Positions 49,567 to 59,950 of a stretch of DNA of 64,000 nucleotides are shown piece by piece. This DNA comes from an uncultured Lachnospiraceae bacterium (GTDB lineage: Bacteria; Bacillota; Clostridia; Lachnospirales; Lachnospiraceae). Within the stretch, counting starts at the first letter, position 1. Every line of letters starts with the position of its first letter. The notes under the pieces were generated by a model. The model had not been told where the DNA came from. It did no database searches and saw only the letters and a program-made list of their open reading frames with translations. Location: contig CAKRHW010000002.1 of NCBI GenBank assembly GCA_934339365.1, positions 186,001 to 250,000 on the forward strand, written 5' to 3'. Made by a program: the position numbers and the translations under genes.

Positions 49567-52410
49567 TTAATCACCTACACGATCAGATGTTGGAATATTT
49601 GCTTTTCCATTCTGAATATCTTTCAATTTTAATTTTCCATTCTGATATTTCAATACATCTCTTGCAACTTCTGCCGGGTAACTTGAAGAATCTGCATTTG
49701 GAATTGTAACACTAATGGCCATTTTAGGATTATCCGCTGGTGCAAATCCAATAAATAAACCATGGTCATATCGTTTTTTATTTTCCTGTGCAGTACCTGT
49801 TTTACCTGCTACTTCAATGCCTAAATCTTCAAATACATCACCGACGGTACCATTTGCTTTTGTAACGCTCTTCATTCCTTCGTAAACAGCGTTCCATGTA
49901 GAATCTGCTATATTAACAGTATTTTCCAAAATAGGTTTCTTTTTGTATATTACTTTTCCACTACTGTTTTCAACTTTAGATATCAATGTCAGTTTATAAT
50001 TTTTTCCTCGATTTGCTAATGTATTTACATATCTTGCCATCTGAACATTTGTATATGCATGGCTTCCCTGACCAATTGCACTTCTTACAGCATCTGTTGT
50101 AGAAAAATGAGGAGAACTTTCTGTAACCTCAACACCTGATTTACTTGTTAAACCAAATTGTTTTGCATATTTTTCAATTCTTGACAAACCTTTATCATTG
50201 CTGATTGTGTCACTTGTTATCGCACTAAGACGATATCCAACATCATAAAAGAAGAAGTTACAAGATACTCCAATAGCTTTTGTAACATTCAGACTTCCAT
50301 GTGCTGATGGATAAATCCAGCATTTTGGACTTGGTTTGATTTTTTCAAATACACCGGTACAACTAATATAGGAACCGGTTGTAATAACGCCTTCCTCTAA
50401 TCCGGCAATTGCAGAAATAGGCTTAAAGGTAGAACCTGGTGCTATATTGGTCTGCGTACTTCTTGATACAAGCGGAGCAGACTTATCAGTTGTAAGTTTC
50501 TCCCAGTAGGAACTGTCTACCTGTCCGGACAAATTATTATTATCATAACTTGGATACGTAACCATCGCTTTTACATTTCCAGTATCCGGATCTGTAATTA
50601 CCACTGAACCTGAACATGGATCTAATGCAATCTGTGCAGGTGTGATTGTAAGATCTGATAACTGTTGACGAATAAAACTATAAGATACATTCGAATTTCC
50701 AGCAGCTAGTTTATTATACCATTCGTTATCATATTTCAATACTTTCTGATCGTATAAAAGCAGACATACTTCTGAACCCGAAACAGAACCGTCATGTACC
50801 ATATAATTATAAATCTTTTTTGCAAATCCGGTATCTTTTTTTAGTAATGAACTCATCTTTTTTAACAGTGCCTGATAAATATCATTTGTATCTGTATATT
50901 GTGCATTTAAATGCAATTCCGGAATATTAATCCATTCATTTCGAATTGCATATGTCAGGAATTCTTTCATGGAAATTGTTCCTTTATAGTACTTTTGATA
51001 CATACTGTCATTATTTTTATCTATTTTAGAAGACAATAGCAAATTATTATTTTCTAATAAATCGTAAATATAAAATTGATATTCCTGATATTCATCTCCT
51101 GCATCTTTAATTGTTCCAGGATTCGTTGCCGTAAGTTGCTGGTTAAGTTGTGTAATTACAAGATTCAAACGTTGATTGAATTTAGAATAAATTCTTTTTG
51201 AATTTGGAGATGCATTTTTGGTATTTAATTTTGTAATATCCACTACATTATTATTAATTAACTGATAATAAACATCTTTGATACCAATCTTAATAGGTGC
51301 TTCATCAGAATTTTGCACTTTCTTTACATCATAATTAACGATATTAGATATCAAAATACCAGCAATCTTTTGTTCAAGTAAATTATAAGTGGCAATCTGC
51401 AAATCTCTGTCGATTGTCAGATAAACATCATTTCCTGGTTTGGGATCTTTATTTTCAATCTCACCAACTACCGTACCCGTACTGTCCACAAAAATCTTTT
51501 TATAACCTTTTTTGCCCTGTAAACGATTCTCCATACTAGCTTCAATTCCAGATTTACCAACAACATCTGTATTAATATAATTTTTCTTTTTTGATACATA
51601 TTCTGCAAGTTGATCTTCTGAAATCCGTCCCGTATATCCAATAATTGGTGCAAAATATTTTGAATCATTATAAACCCTTACGGTATCTTCTGAAATAGAT
51701 ACACCCGGCAAATCTTTTTCGTTTTCATAGATTGCTGCCACAACGGAATCATTGACATCTGACGCAATCGTGGTTGTAATATATTTTGAATAGATATTCA
51801 ATGATAAATCATAGCGAATACGTAAAATCTTTATGGTTTGTTCTTTTGAATACGTATTTTGATCAATCTCATATTTTTTTGAACCAACCAGATAATTATA
51901 AACTTCTGTTGCACTTGCATTCTGATATTCGGTAGGTTTTTTATCATATTCCTTTTTGCCATAAATATTAATTAAAAACGTCTTTTTTGCCGAATCAGAA
52001 GTGAAAGAGAAAGTTAAATTTCCATTCTTATCTAATTGAATTGGAAAATCATTACTCACAGAAACATTATTTTTTTCTACCAGTTGAATCGTATCCGCAA
52101 TAATCTGGTTTAATTGCTTATTTTTCGTTTTTGAATTCTCCAGCTTGTCCTCTATTACAACAGAATATGCAAGTTTATTATAAGCTAAGACTTTTCCATT
52201 GCAGTCTTTAATCTCGCCTCTTGTTCCAGATGTATAAACTTCTTTTTCTGCTTTTTGAACATATTTATCCATATAATATTTTTCATGCACAATCTGTAAA
52301 TCAAACACTCTGTGTATTAACATTCCGAATCCGATAAAAAGAATGACTCCTAATATAAAAATTCTTGATTTGATAAAATTCAGTAATTTTTCTAAAATAT
52401 AACTAACCAA
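49567..52410 (-). CDS. mrdA: Penicillin-binding protein 2 with a large insertion
   Basis: Class B transpeptidase of the elongasome. One membrane segment near 15-37, N-terminal pedestal, and transpeptidase motifs STFK at 660-663, SCN at 716-718 and KTG at 870-872. At 947 residues it is about 250 longer than usual. The extra part is residues about 350-595, helical and polar, between LQIATYNLLEQ and the strand GSVVITDPDTG. It starts with TTG 52410, overlapping mreD by eight bases. Confidence 0.92.
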   Translation of the reverse strand: MVSYILEKLLNFIKSRIFILGVILFIGFGMLIHRVFDLQIVHEKYYMDKYVQKAEKEVYTSGTRGEIKDCNGKVLAYNKLAYSVVIEDKLENSKTKNKQLNQIIADTIQLVEKNNVSVSNDFPIQLDKNGNLTFSFTSDSAKKTFLINIYGKKEYDKKPTEYQNASATEVYNYLVGSKKYEIDQNTYSKEQTIKILRIRYDLSLNIYSKYITTTIASDVNDSVVAAIYENEKDLPGVSISEDTVRVYNDSKYFAPIIGYTGRISEDQLAEYVSKKKNYINTDVVGKSGIEASMENRLQGKKGYKKIFVDSTGTVVGEIENKDPKPGNDVYLTIDRDLQIATYNLLEQKIAGILISNIVNYDVKKVQNSDEAPIKIGIKDVYYQLINNNVVDITKLNTKNASPNSKRIYSKFNQRLNLVITQLNQQLTATNPGTIKDAGDEYQEYQFYIYDLLENNNLLLSSKIDKNNDSMYQKYYKGTISMKEFLTYAIRNEWINIPELHLNAQYTDTNDIYQALLKKMSSLLKKDTGFAKKIYNYMVHDGSVSGSEVCLLLYDQKVLKYDNEWYNKLAAGNSNVSYSFIRQQLSDLTITPAQIALDPCSGSVVITDPDTGNVKAMVTYPSYDNNNLSGQVDSSYWEKLTTDKSAPLVSRSTQTNIAPGSTFKPISAIAGLEEGVITTGSYISCTGVFEKIKPSPKCWIYPSAHGSLNVTKAIGVSCNFFFYDVGYRLSAITSDTISNDKGLSRIEKYAKQFGLTSKSGVEVTESSPHFSTTDAVRSAIGQGSHAYTNVQMARYVNTLANRGKNYKLTLISKVENSSGKVIYKKKPILENTVNIADSTWNAVYEGMKSVTKANGTVGDVFEDLGIEVAGKTGTAQENKKRYDHGLFIGFAPADNPKMAISVTIPNADSSSYPAEVARDVLKYQNGKLKLKDIQNGKANIPTSDRVGD

Positions 52411-52945
52411 TCGTCTCTACGCTTCCTTTCTCATCATCCTCAGCCTGCTTTCTTTTTCTATGGTAAATTAAAGCAAAGCGGTAAAGAATTAATGCCGTAA
52501 TAACTGTAAAAATAATCTCTGGCAAAATTGTATGTACCAAATAATATCCAAACCTCAATTTATTTCTAACCAGGAAATTAAAAATATAGAAAAAACAATT
52601 ATACACAAAATCAGATATAGCCACTAGGGAAAGTGGCATTAAAACATCTTCATTATAAAATACTCTTTTAAATATCCCTGAGAAAAATCCGATATACATA
52701 TAAACAAGTGCATTGTAACCAATCGTCGTTCCTGAAAACAAATCTAAACACAGCCCTGCAACAAAACCGGCAAAGATTCCTTCTCTTCTTCCATTAAAAA
52801 AGCCATAAAATACAACAATGATTATCAGGAGATTCGGGAATGAAGCGGTCAAAGAAAAAGCTCTTGTTATACTGCTTTCACATATAATACAAGCAATCAC
52901 TGCTAAAACAATTATTACTCTTCTTAAAATATGCTTTCTTGTCAT
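52403..52945 (-). CDS. mreD: Rod shape-determining protein MreD
   Basis: 180 residues, about five to six membrane segments. Family pattern LLIIIVVFYGFFNGRREGIFAGFVAGLCLDLFSG near 39-72. Usual place between mreC and PBP2. GGAGAG lies before the ATG. Confidence 0.9.
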   Translation of the reverse strand: MTRKHILRRVIIVLAVIACIICESSITRAFSLTASFPNLLIIIVVFYGFFNGRREGIFAGFVAGLCLDLFSGTTIGYNALVYMYIGFFSGIFKRVFYNEDVLMPLSLVAISDFVYNCFFYIFNFLVRNKLRFGYYLVHTILPEIIFTVITALILYRFALIYHRKRKQAEDDEKGSVETIG

Positions 52946-52955
52946 TGCTCTCTCC

Positions 52956-53831
52956 TTACTTACTGCTCTTCGTCGTACTTTCTTCGTATTGTTCCTTTTT
53001 TTGTGTAATTACAAATACTTCTTCAAGGTGCTCAAAATCTGCTGCCGGCATAATATAACCAGATTGTGTTAAATCATTGCTATCCATATGGATTTCTGTA
53101 ACATAACCAATTAAAATTCCAGGTAAATATTTATTACTAACCGGTGAAGTTAATATCATATCACCTTCTTTTATCGTAGCATTTTTAGGAACCTCACTTA
53201 TCTTTAATAACCCTTTGTTCATAAGGCTTAAATCACCTTCTACTACACATAAATCAGATGAAGAGGCATTTTTTCCACTAACATTATATCCATCATCAAT
53301 AATAGATGAAACTTTCGCATAATTTTTCCCAACTTCTGTCACAATTCCAATTAGTCCACCATTGCCGATAACATTCATATCTTTTGTAATTCCATCTTTA
53401 CTTCCCTTATCAATAGTAAAGGAATTGAACCAGTTTCCTGTTTCTGCTTTTGCAATTACTTTTGCAGCTACTTTACTGTATGATGCATAGGACTGATCTA
53501 ACTTATATAAAGACCGGTATCGCTCTAATTCATATTTATCTTGTGCTAACAGACTATTATCCTGCTTTAATTCATTTACTTTAGACTGTAGTTCTTTGTT
53601 TTCTTTCTTTACAGTATCTAATTCTTCAAACATATCTTTTTTATTTGAAAACCAAAGTCCCATATGATTAATTCCTTTTTGAACCGGGACTAAGACCTGA
53701 TTAAATCCTGTACGCATCTTTAACGATACACCTGGAATGAAAAAAGAAGTTGCTATTCCTACTATACAAAGTACTGTAAGTATCCATAATAAATATTTTG
53801 TTTTTATCTTGTGATTTGATGACTTATTCAT
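52956..53831 (-). CDS. mreC: Rod shape-determining protein MreC
   Basis: 291 residues. One membrane segment near 11-33, coiled coil at about 65-110 (KKENKELQSKVNELKQD), then the two-barrel domain with VIAKAETGNWFNSFTIDKGSKDGI near 126-149 and DGYNVSGK near 180. Scaffold linking MreB to the wall synthases. Confidence 0.93.
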   Translation of the reverse strand: MNKSSNHKIKTKYLLWILTVLCIVGIATSFFIPGVSLKMRTGFNQVLVPVQKGINHMGLWFSNKKDMFEELDTVKKENKELQSKVNELKQDNSLLAQDKYELERYRSLYKLDQSYASYSKVAAKVIAKAETGNWFNSFTIDKGSKDGITKDMNVIGNGGLIGIVTEVGKNYAKVSSIIDDGYNVSGKNASSSDLCVVEGDLSLMNKGLLKISEVPKNATIKEGDMILTSPVSNKYLPGILIGYVTEIHMDSNDLTQSGYIMPAADFEHLEEVFVITQKKEQYEESTTKSSK

Positions 53832-53852
53832 TTTCCCTAAGACATCCTTTCT

Positions 53853-54878
53853 TTAATAATCATTTTCACATGGAGTATAAAGCAATCCTTTTAACTGTGG
53901 ATTTGCTAAAATAATTGCAATTCCATTAATTACACTTAATGATGGATTTTTTACTTCATTTACCTTTAAATTAGTTTTCTGCGAAATCATATGATTGATA
54001 TTTGGTATGTTACTTGATCCACCGGTAAGATAAATTCCTTTTTCTGTAATATCTGCTGCTAAATCCGGAGGAGTTCTCTCTAATAAACTTCGAATGGAAT
54101 CAACTAAAGTATTTAAATTCGTCATTAGTGCATCATTCACTAAATCTGCTGTAACAACCTTGCTTGCCGGCAATCCAGAAATAATATTTCTTCCAAAAAC
54201 TTTCACACTTGCCATTTTTTCTTCTTCTGTTGCTAAAGGATTTGCTAATGCAATTTTTACGATCTCAGCTGTTTTCTTTCCAATTAAGATATTGTATTTC
54301 TTCTTAATGATTGAAACAATCTCTTCATCTAACTGATTGCCTCCAATTTTTAAAATCTTGCTTAAAACAATTCCACCTGAAGCAACTACCGAAATCTCAG
54401 TTGTATCAGCTCCAAAATCAACAATCATATTTCCTTCATTCGCTGTTACATCAATGCCAACCCCAACTGCATCTGCAATCGGTTTCTCTACTACAACAAT
54501 ATCCCTTGATTTAATCTTTGAATCTGCTACCAGGTCATAAAATGCCCTTTTTTCCACTTCTGAAACATCTGTAGGAACAGCAATACAAAAATCACCACTT
54601 TTTTTTCGCTTTGGAAGATTTACTTTGTGAAAAAATTCTTCAAACAAATTTGTCATTCGATCCATATCTGCAATCACACCATATTTAATGGGAAATGTAA
54701 CGGTAATCTGCTCTGGAGTTTTCTCATACATCTCATAAGCTTCATCTCCAAAACTATATGTTACATTCCCTTTTTTGGTTGCAATTACATTTTTTTCGTT
54801 TAATAGTTTTTTTGTGACACCATTATAAAATTTAATGTTTCCCGTTCCAAAATCAACACCATATACATGCTTTGCCAT
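53853..54878 (-). CDS. mreB: Rod shape-determining actin homologue MreB/Mbl
   Basis: 341 residues. Actin-fold motifs: phosphate 1 VDFGTGNIKFY near 8-18 (family usually DLGT), phosphate 2 IVDFGADTTEISV near 155-167, and adenosine loop GIYLTGGSSNIP near 286-297. The substituted first motif and the end in CENDY mark it as a divergent member, closer to Mbl/MreBH-type paralogues. It is followed by mreC. Confidence 0.9.
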   Translation of the reverse strand: MAKHVYGVDFGTGNIKFYNGVTKKLLNEKNVIATKKGNVTYSFGDEAYEMYEKTPEQITVTFPIKYGVIADMDRMTNLFEEFFHKVNLPKRKKSGDFCIAVPTDVSEVEKRAFYDLVADSKIKSRDIVVVEKPIADAVGVGIDVTANEGNMIVDFGADTTEISVVASGGIVLSKILKIGGNQLDEEIVSIIKKKYNILIGKKTAEIVKIALANPLATEEEKMASVKVFGRNIISGLPASKVVTADLVNDALMTNLNTLVDSIRSLLERTPPDLAADITEKGIYLTGGSSNIPNINHMISQKTNLKVNEVKNPSLSVINGIAIILANPQLKGLLYTPCENDY

Positions 54879-54917
54879 AATATAATAGTTATCCTTTCCT
54901 ATTTCATTATCCGTCTC

Positions 54918-55610
54918 TTAAAGAAGATTCTGCTCAGTAAAACTAGTATATCGATTGTCTCCAATAATAATATGGTCAATCATTGATATACCAAGCAATT
55001 GTCCAGCTTCTTTTAGTCTTTTCGTACTAAGAATATCTGCCCGACTTGGTGAAGGATCTCCGCTAGGATGATTATGAACCAGACAAATGGAAACTGCCTG
55101 GCTCTTCAATGCTTCGATATAAATCTCTCTGGGTGCTGCAAAGGATTCATTCACAGTCCCCTTTGAAATCACAATTTCCCGAATCAAATAATGCTTACTA
55201 TCTAAAAATGCTGCTAATAATTCTTCGCACTCCTTGTGTCTAAAGTCTTCCATATAATAGGCTGCAATAGATGCAGGATGTGTAAATTGCAACTTTTTCC
55301 TGGCTGAAGTCTTTCTAATGCGTCTTGATAACTCAGCAACACATTTAATCTGAATTGCTTTTACCTTTCCAATCCCTTTTATCTGTTGCAATTCTTCCAT
55401 AGAAAGGTGATGAATTCCTAAAATTCCTTTTTCCTTTCCACTTAACTTAAGTATCTCTGATGCCAGATCAATTGAACTTTTCCCATGTGAACCTGTTCGG
55501 ATAATAATTGCAAGTAATTCTGTATCCGATAAAGCATCCGGGCCATACGTTACATACTTTTCATACGGTTGACAATCTTCTGGCATTTCCTTCATTGTAA
55601 GGTTCTTCAT
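54918..55610 (-). CDS. radC: RadC family JAB domain protein
   Basis: 230 residues. N-terminal helix-hairpin-helix region (IKGIGKVKAIQIK near 82-94) and a C-terminal JAMM/MPN+ metalloprotease-like domain with HNHPSGDPSPSRAD near 177-190. Its biochemical role is unsettled. It often precedes mreB, as here. ATG 55610 follows GGGGAGG; the longer frame is not supported. Confidence 0.93.
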   Translation of the reverse strand: MKNLTMKEMPEDCQPYEKYVTYGPDALSDTELLAIIIRTGSHGKSSIDLASEILKLSGKEKGILGIHHLSMEELQQIKGIGKVKAIQIKCVAELSRRIRKTSARKKLQFTHPASIAAYYMEDFRHKECEELLAAFLDSKHYLIREIVISKGTVNESFAAPREIYIEALKSQAVSICLVHNHPSGDPSPSRADILSTKRLKEAGQLLGISMIDHIIIGDNRYTSFTEQNLL

Positions 55611-55728
55611 ATTTTCCTCCCCTGCATAAATCATAGGGAAAGATAAAACAACATAAATTATACTATCACATTTTATCTTTATTGTACATTATAAAATAAT
55701 TAATTTTTTCTTTAGAAATATTCATTTT

Positions 55729-57030
55729 CTATTTTAAGTTTTCAGATGGAAGCGTTACAAGTTTCTCATCTAACATGTTTTGCAGAGATTTTAAAATTCC
55801 AAGTTTTCCATGATAATAGGTTAATCCTCCCTGGAAATATGCTGCATAATTTGGCTTCATTGGACCATCCGCACTTAATTCAATAGAAGAACCCTGTACA
55901 AATGCACCGGCTGCCATAATAACATCACTATCATATCCTGGCATTGCCCATGGTTCCGGAACTACAAAACTATCCACAGGTGCTGCAGCCTGAATTCCTT
56001 TACAAAATGCAATCAGTCGTTCTGGTGTTTCTAATTCCACAGCCTGAATAATATCATGTCTAGACTCTGTTCCGTCCGGAATCACATGAAATCCCAATAG
56101 TTCATAAACATTTGCTGCAAAAATTGCATTTTTTAATGCCGACGCAACAACTGTTGGTGCTAAAAACAGTCCCTGATAAAAGCTCTGCATGATTCCTAAT
56201 GTCGCACCTACTTCTTTTCCAAGACCCGGAGATGTCAGACGGTATGCACAATTCTCAATGCATTCTTTCGTACCTGTAATATACCCTCCAATCGGTGCTA
56301 ACCCGCCACCTGGATTTTTAATCAGAGAACCAACTACCATATCTGCACCATAATCAGATGGTTCTTTTATTTCTACAAATTCTCCATAACAGTTATCAAC
56401 CATTACAATCAAAGACGGATTTATTTTCTTTACAAATGCAATTGCTTCACCAATTTTTTCTACTGATAAAGTTCGACGTGTCTGATATCCTTTTGATCTT
56501 TGAATCGCAATTAATTTCGTATGGGTTCCAATTGCTTTTTTTATTCCATCAAAATCAAAGTCTCCATTTTCGAGAAGGTCCACCTGTTTATACGTAATCT
56601 GATATTCAGCTAATGAGCCTTTTGACTTTCGAATTCCAATTACCTCTTCTAAGGTATCATATGGCTTTCCGGAAATAGATAACAATTCATCTCCCGGTCG
56701 CAAATTAGCAGCAAGTGCCAATGCCAGTGCATGCGTACCACAGGTAATCTGTGGACGAACCAATGCATCTTCTGTATGGAATACACTTGCATACACTTCT
56801 TCAAGAGTGTCTCTTCCTAAATCATTATATCCATATCCACTTGTAGCTGCAAAATGAATATCAGATACTTTATGTTCCTGCATTGCTTTTAAAACTTTTA
56901 ATTGATTATATTCTGCAATATCATCAATTTTTTCAAATCTGTCTTTTAATTTTTCTTCTATTTTCTTTCCAAGTGCATATACTTCTTTACTAATTCCAAA
57001 TTCACCATACATTTTTTCTTTTTCTAACAT
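55729..57030 (-). CDS. ynbB: Methionine gamma-lyase-like PLP protein (aluminium resistance family)
   Basis: 433 residues of the Alum_res/YnbB fold-type I PLP family. RPQITCGTHALALALAANLRPGDELL near 92-117, MVDNCYGEFVE near 215-225 with the PLP aspartate, and SLIKNPGGGLAPIGGYI near 240-256 with the PLP lysine. The true substrate is unclear. It lies between miaA and radC; in Bacillus it neighbours glnR. Confidence 0.9.
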   Translation of the reverse strand: MLEKEKMYGEFGISKEVYALGKKIEEKLKDRFEKIDDIAEYNQLKVLKAMQEHKVSDIHFAATSGYGYNDLGRDTLEEVYASVFHTEDALVRPQITCGTHALALALAANLRPGDELLSISGKPYDTLEEVIGIRKSKGSLAEYQITYKQVDLLENGDFDFDGIKKAIGTHTKLIAIQRSKGYQTRRTLSVEKIGEAIAFVKKINPSLIVMVDNCYGEFVEIKEPSDYGADMVVGSLIKNPGGGLAPIGGYITGTKECIENCAYRLTSPGLGKEVGATLGIMQSFYQGLFLAPTVVASALKNAIFAANVYELLGFHVIPDGTESRHDIIQAVELETPERLIAFCKGIQAAAPVDSFVVPEPWAMPGYDSDVIMAAGAFVQGSSIELSADGPMKPNYAAYFQGGLTYYHGKLGILKSLQNMLDEKLVTLPSENLK

Positions 57031-57044
57031 GTATCTTTACCTCT

Positions 57045-57995
57045 TTACTGATTATTCTTTTTTTTTGCTTCCCATTTGTTTACCATAAACTCTAACATTT
57101 TATCTTTATCATTATCAAAATCCTGATAATCCACAAATGTAACATCTTTTTCTCTTCGGAACCAGGTCAGTTGTCTTTTTGCAAAATGCCTGGTGTTTTG
57201 TTTTATTTTTTCAATTGTTTCTGTTAACGGTATGTGATTTAAGATTTTAGAAACCATCTCCTTATAGCCAATTCCCTGCATTGCCGTTGACTCTGCCTGG
57301 CATCCCATTTGAAGCAGATTTAGCACTTCTTTTTCTAATCCCTGTTCAATCATCAGATCAACTCTCTGATTAATTCTCTGATATAATTTTTCTCTTTGAT
57401 CATTTAAGACAAAATATTCAAAGCAATAAGGAGAAGTATGTTTTTTCTGTTCTTCATTATGTTCGGAAAATTTTTTTCCTGTCTGCTCATAATACTCTAA
57501 AGCACGAATTACTCTTTTTAAATTATTTTTATGAATCTGTTGTGCGGATTTTATATCTACTTTTTTCAATCTTTCATAAAGATAATCAATTCCTTTTGTC
57601 CTTGCTTCCTGCTCCAATTTTTCTCTTATTGCATTCTCGTCTTGTGTTTCGGTAAAATCAATATCATATAGAACAGACTGAATGTAAAAGCCTGTTCCGC
57701 CCACTATAATGGGAACCTTTCCTTTTTGATAAATACGTTCCATATAATGCAGACATTTCTTTTGAAATAAATAAACATTAAAATCCTCTGTAGGCTCTAA
57801 CTCATCAATCATATAATGAACTATTCCCTGCATTTCATCTTCTGTAATTTTGGCCGATCCAATATTCATATGTTTATAAACCTGAATGGAGTCTGCACTA
57901 ATAATTTCCCCATTTATTTTTTTTGCAAGCTGAATCGATAATTCTGTTTTTCCTACGGCAGTTGGTCCTGTTAAAATAACTAACTCTTTTTTCAT
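57045..57995 (-). CDS. miaA: tRNA dimethylallyltransferase
   Basis: Adds the isopentenyl group at A37, the substrate for MiaB. 316 residues. P-loop GPTAVGKTELS near 10-20, SADSIQVYKHMNIGSAKIT near 36-54, GGTGFYIQ near 99-106, and WFRREKDV near 289. ATG 57995 follows AAAGGA; three earlier codons overlap the mutL stop. With miaB in the same cluster, both steps of ms2i6A37 synthesis are encoded here. Confidence 0.95.
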   Translation of the reverse strand: MKKELVILTGPTAVGKTELSIQLAKKINGEIISADSIQVYKHMNIGSAKITEDEMQGIVHYMIDELEPTEDFNVYLFQKKCLHYMERIYQKGKVPIIVGGTGFYIQSVLYDIDFTETQDENAIREKLEQEARTKGIDYLYERLKKVDIKSAQQIHKNNLKRVIRALEYYEQTGKKFSEHNEEQKKHTSPYCFEYFVLNDQREKLYQRINQRVDLMIEQGLEKEVLNLLQMGCQAESTAMQGIGYKEMVSKILNHIPLTETIEKIKQNTRHFAKRQLTWFRREKDVTFVDYQDFDNDKDKMLEFMVNKWEAKKKNNQ

Positions 57996-57996
57996 A

Positions 57997-59910
57997 TTAT
58001 ACAATCCTTTTGAATTTCTTTTCTAATTCATATTTTGACATTGCTATGATGACTGGACGTCCATGTGGACAATTATACGGATTTTCTAATTCTAACAACT
58101 GATCAATTAATTCTTCCGCTTCCTGATACGATAATTTATTATTTCCTTTTACTGCTGCTTTGCATGACATAGATGCAATTTTGTCTAAAACTGTTTGTGA
58201 AGAAGCACCCTTTGTATCCTCTGAAAGCTGGTCAATCAATTCAATTAATAATTCTTTTTTATTAATTGTTGGAAGAGCTGTAGGAATCGAATAAACCGCA
58301 TATTCCTGTCCTCCAAAGGGTTCAATTTCAAACCCTAAGTGATCTAAATATTCTAAATTTAATTTTAAAAGATTTTCTTCCTGCATGGACAAAGACAAAA
58401 TAATTGGTGGATTTACCGCCTGTTTGGAAACCGTATCATTAAAAATCATCTTTGTAAATTTTTCATATAAAACTTTTTCATGTGCTGCATGTTGATCAAT
58501 TAAAAACATCTTATCTTCATACTCTACAATCCAGTAAGTTTCAAAAACCTGTCCGATAATTCTATGATACTTTTTGGCTTTGGGAGTTAAAAACTCGTCC
58601 TGAAAAAGAGTTTCCTGCTTTACATTTTGTGGTATCTCTTTACGATATTCAGGAATTTCCTCTTTGATTTTCTGTTCTTCGTTTTTTTCTCTCCTATATT
58701 CAAATGGTTCCGGAAGACGTTCCCTTTTTTCTATTCTCTTTTCTGGTTCGGTTGCTTTTTGGGACTCTTCTAATCTATGTGCTTCCATTGCAGGTTCTTT
58801 CTTTAAGGATTCTTCCTTTTTTGTCAGGCTGTTCTCTTCAAAGGACGTGGTTTTGGCCTTGATTGAAGACTCTTCCTTTGCAGATGTCTTTTTTTCTGAA
58901 ATTGTAACATCTGGAATTCTCTCTTTATGAAGTAATACATTATGAACAGATTCTAACACAAATGGATATACCTGTTCCTGATTTCGAAAACGGACTTCCA
59001 TTTTTTGAGGATGAACATTCACATCTAATAATTCCTGCTCTATCAAAATCTGAAATACTGTAAATGGATATTTGTGTTGCATTAAGAAACCATGATATCC
59101 TTCTTCTATCGCTTTATTAATAATTTTACTCTTAATGTATCTTCCATTGATAAAATAATTTTCATATGTTCGATTACCTCTGCAGACAATTGGCTGTGCT
59201 ACATATCCATGAATCTGCATAAAATCATTTTTTACATCGATAGGAATCAGTGATGATGTAATTTCTCTTCCATAAATATTATAAATTGCATCTTTCAAAT
59301 TCTGATTCCCCGATGTATGAATTTTCGTTTGATTATTATTAATAAAGCGGATTGAAATCTCACAATGTGATAATGCAATCCGACTTACCACATCTGCAAT
59401 GTAACCTGCTTCTGTTTGGAAAGATTTTAAAAACTTTCTTCTTGCCGGTGTGTTATAAAATAAATTTCGAACAATAATCGTAGTGCCATCCGGTGCACCA
59501 ATTTCTTCAAAAGCAGTTTCTTTTCCACCTTCTATTGCATAACGGATTGCCTGAAAAGATGCAGCCGTCTTCGTAATTAATTCAACCTGACTGACTGCAG
59601 CTACACTTGATAATGCCTCCCCTCTAAATCCTAGAGACGAGACACTTAAAAGATCTTCTATTGTGCGTATTTTACTTGTAGCATGTCTTAAAAATGCAGT
59701 CGGGATATCTTCCTTTTCAAATCCACTTCCATTATCTGTAATACGGATAAAAGAACAGCCACCATCCTTGATTTCTACTGTGATTGCTGTAGCTTTTGCA
59801 TCAATCGCATTTTCAAGTAATTCTTTTACAACAGATGCCGGTCTTTCAATAACTTCACCTGCTGCAATTTTATTAATTGTTCCCTGATCTAAAACCTTAA
59901 TTTTACTCAT
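57997..59910 (-). CDS. mutL: DNA mismatch repair protein MutL
   Basis: 637 residues. N-terminal GHKL ATPase (VIERPASVVKELLENAIDA near 19-37, GFRGEALSS near 93-101). A low-complexity K/E-rich linker spans about 335-440. The C-terminal dimer domain has the endonuclease motif DQHAAHEKVLYE near 479-490 and CPHGRP near 615, so it should nick DNA like other non-enterobacterial MutL proteins. Confidence 0.95.
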   Translation of the reverse strand: MSKIKVLDQGTINKIAAGEVIERPASVVKELLENAIDAKATAITVEIKDGGCSFIRITDNGSGFEKEDIPTAFLRHATSKIRTIEDLLSVSSLGFRGEALSSVAAVSQVELITKTAASFQAIRYAIEGGKETAFEEIGAPDGTTIIVRNLFYNTPARRKFLKSFQTEAGYIADVVSRIALSHCEISIRFINNNQTKIHTSGNQNLKDAIYNIYGREITSSLIPIDVKNDFMQIHGYVAQPIVCRGNRTYENYFINGRYIKSKIINKAIEEGYHGFLMQHKYPFTVFQILIEQELLDVNVHPQKMEVRFRNQEQVYPFVLESVHNVLLHKERIPDVTISEKKTSAKEESSIKAKTTSFEENSLTKKEESLKKEPAMEAHRLEESQKATEPEKRIEKRERLPEPFEYRREKNEEQKIKEEIPEYRKEIPQNVKQETLFQDEFLTPKAKKYHRIIGQVFETYWIVEYEDKMFLIDQHAAHEKVLYEKFTKMIFNDTVSKQAVNPPIILSLSMQEENLLKLNLEYLDHLGFEIEPFGGQEYAVYSIPTALPTINKKELLIELIDQLSEDTKGASSQTVLDKIASMSCKAAVKGNNKLSYQEAEELIDQLLELENPYNCPHGRPVIIAMSKYELEKKFKRIV

Positions 59911-59950
59911 TGCAACACTCCTAACCTTACCATAACCGAAACCTTACTTC

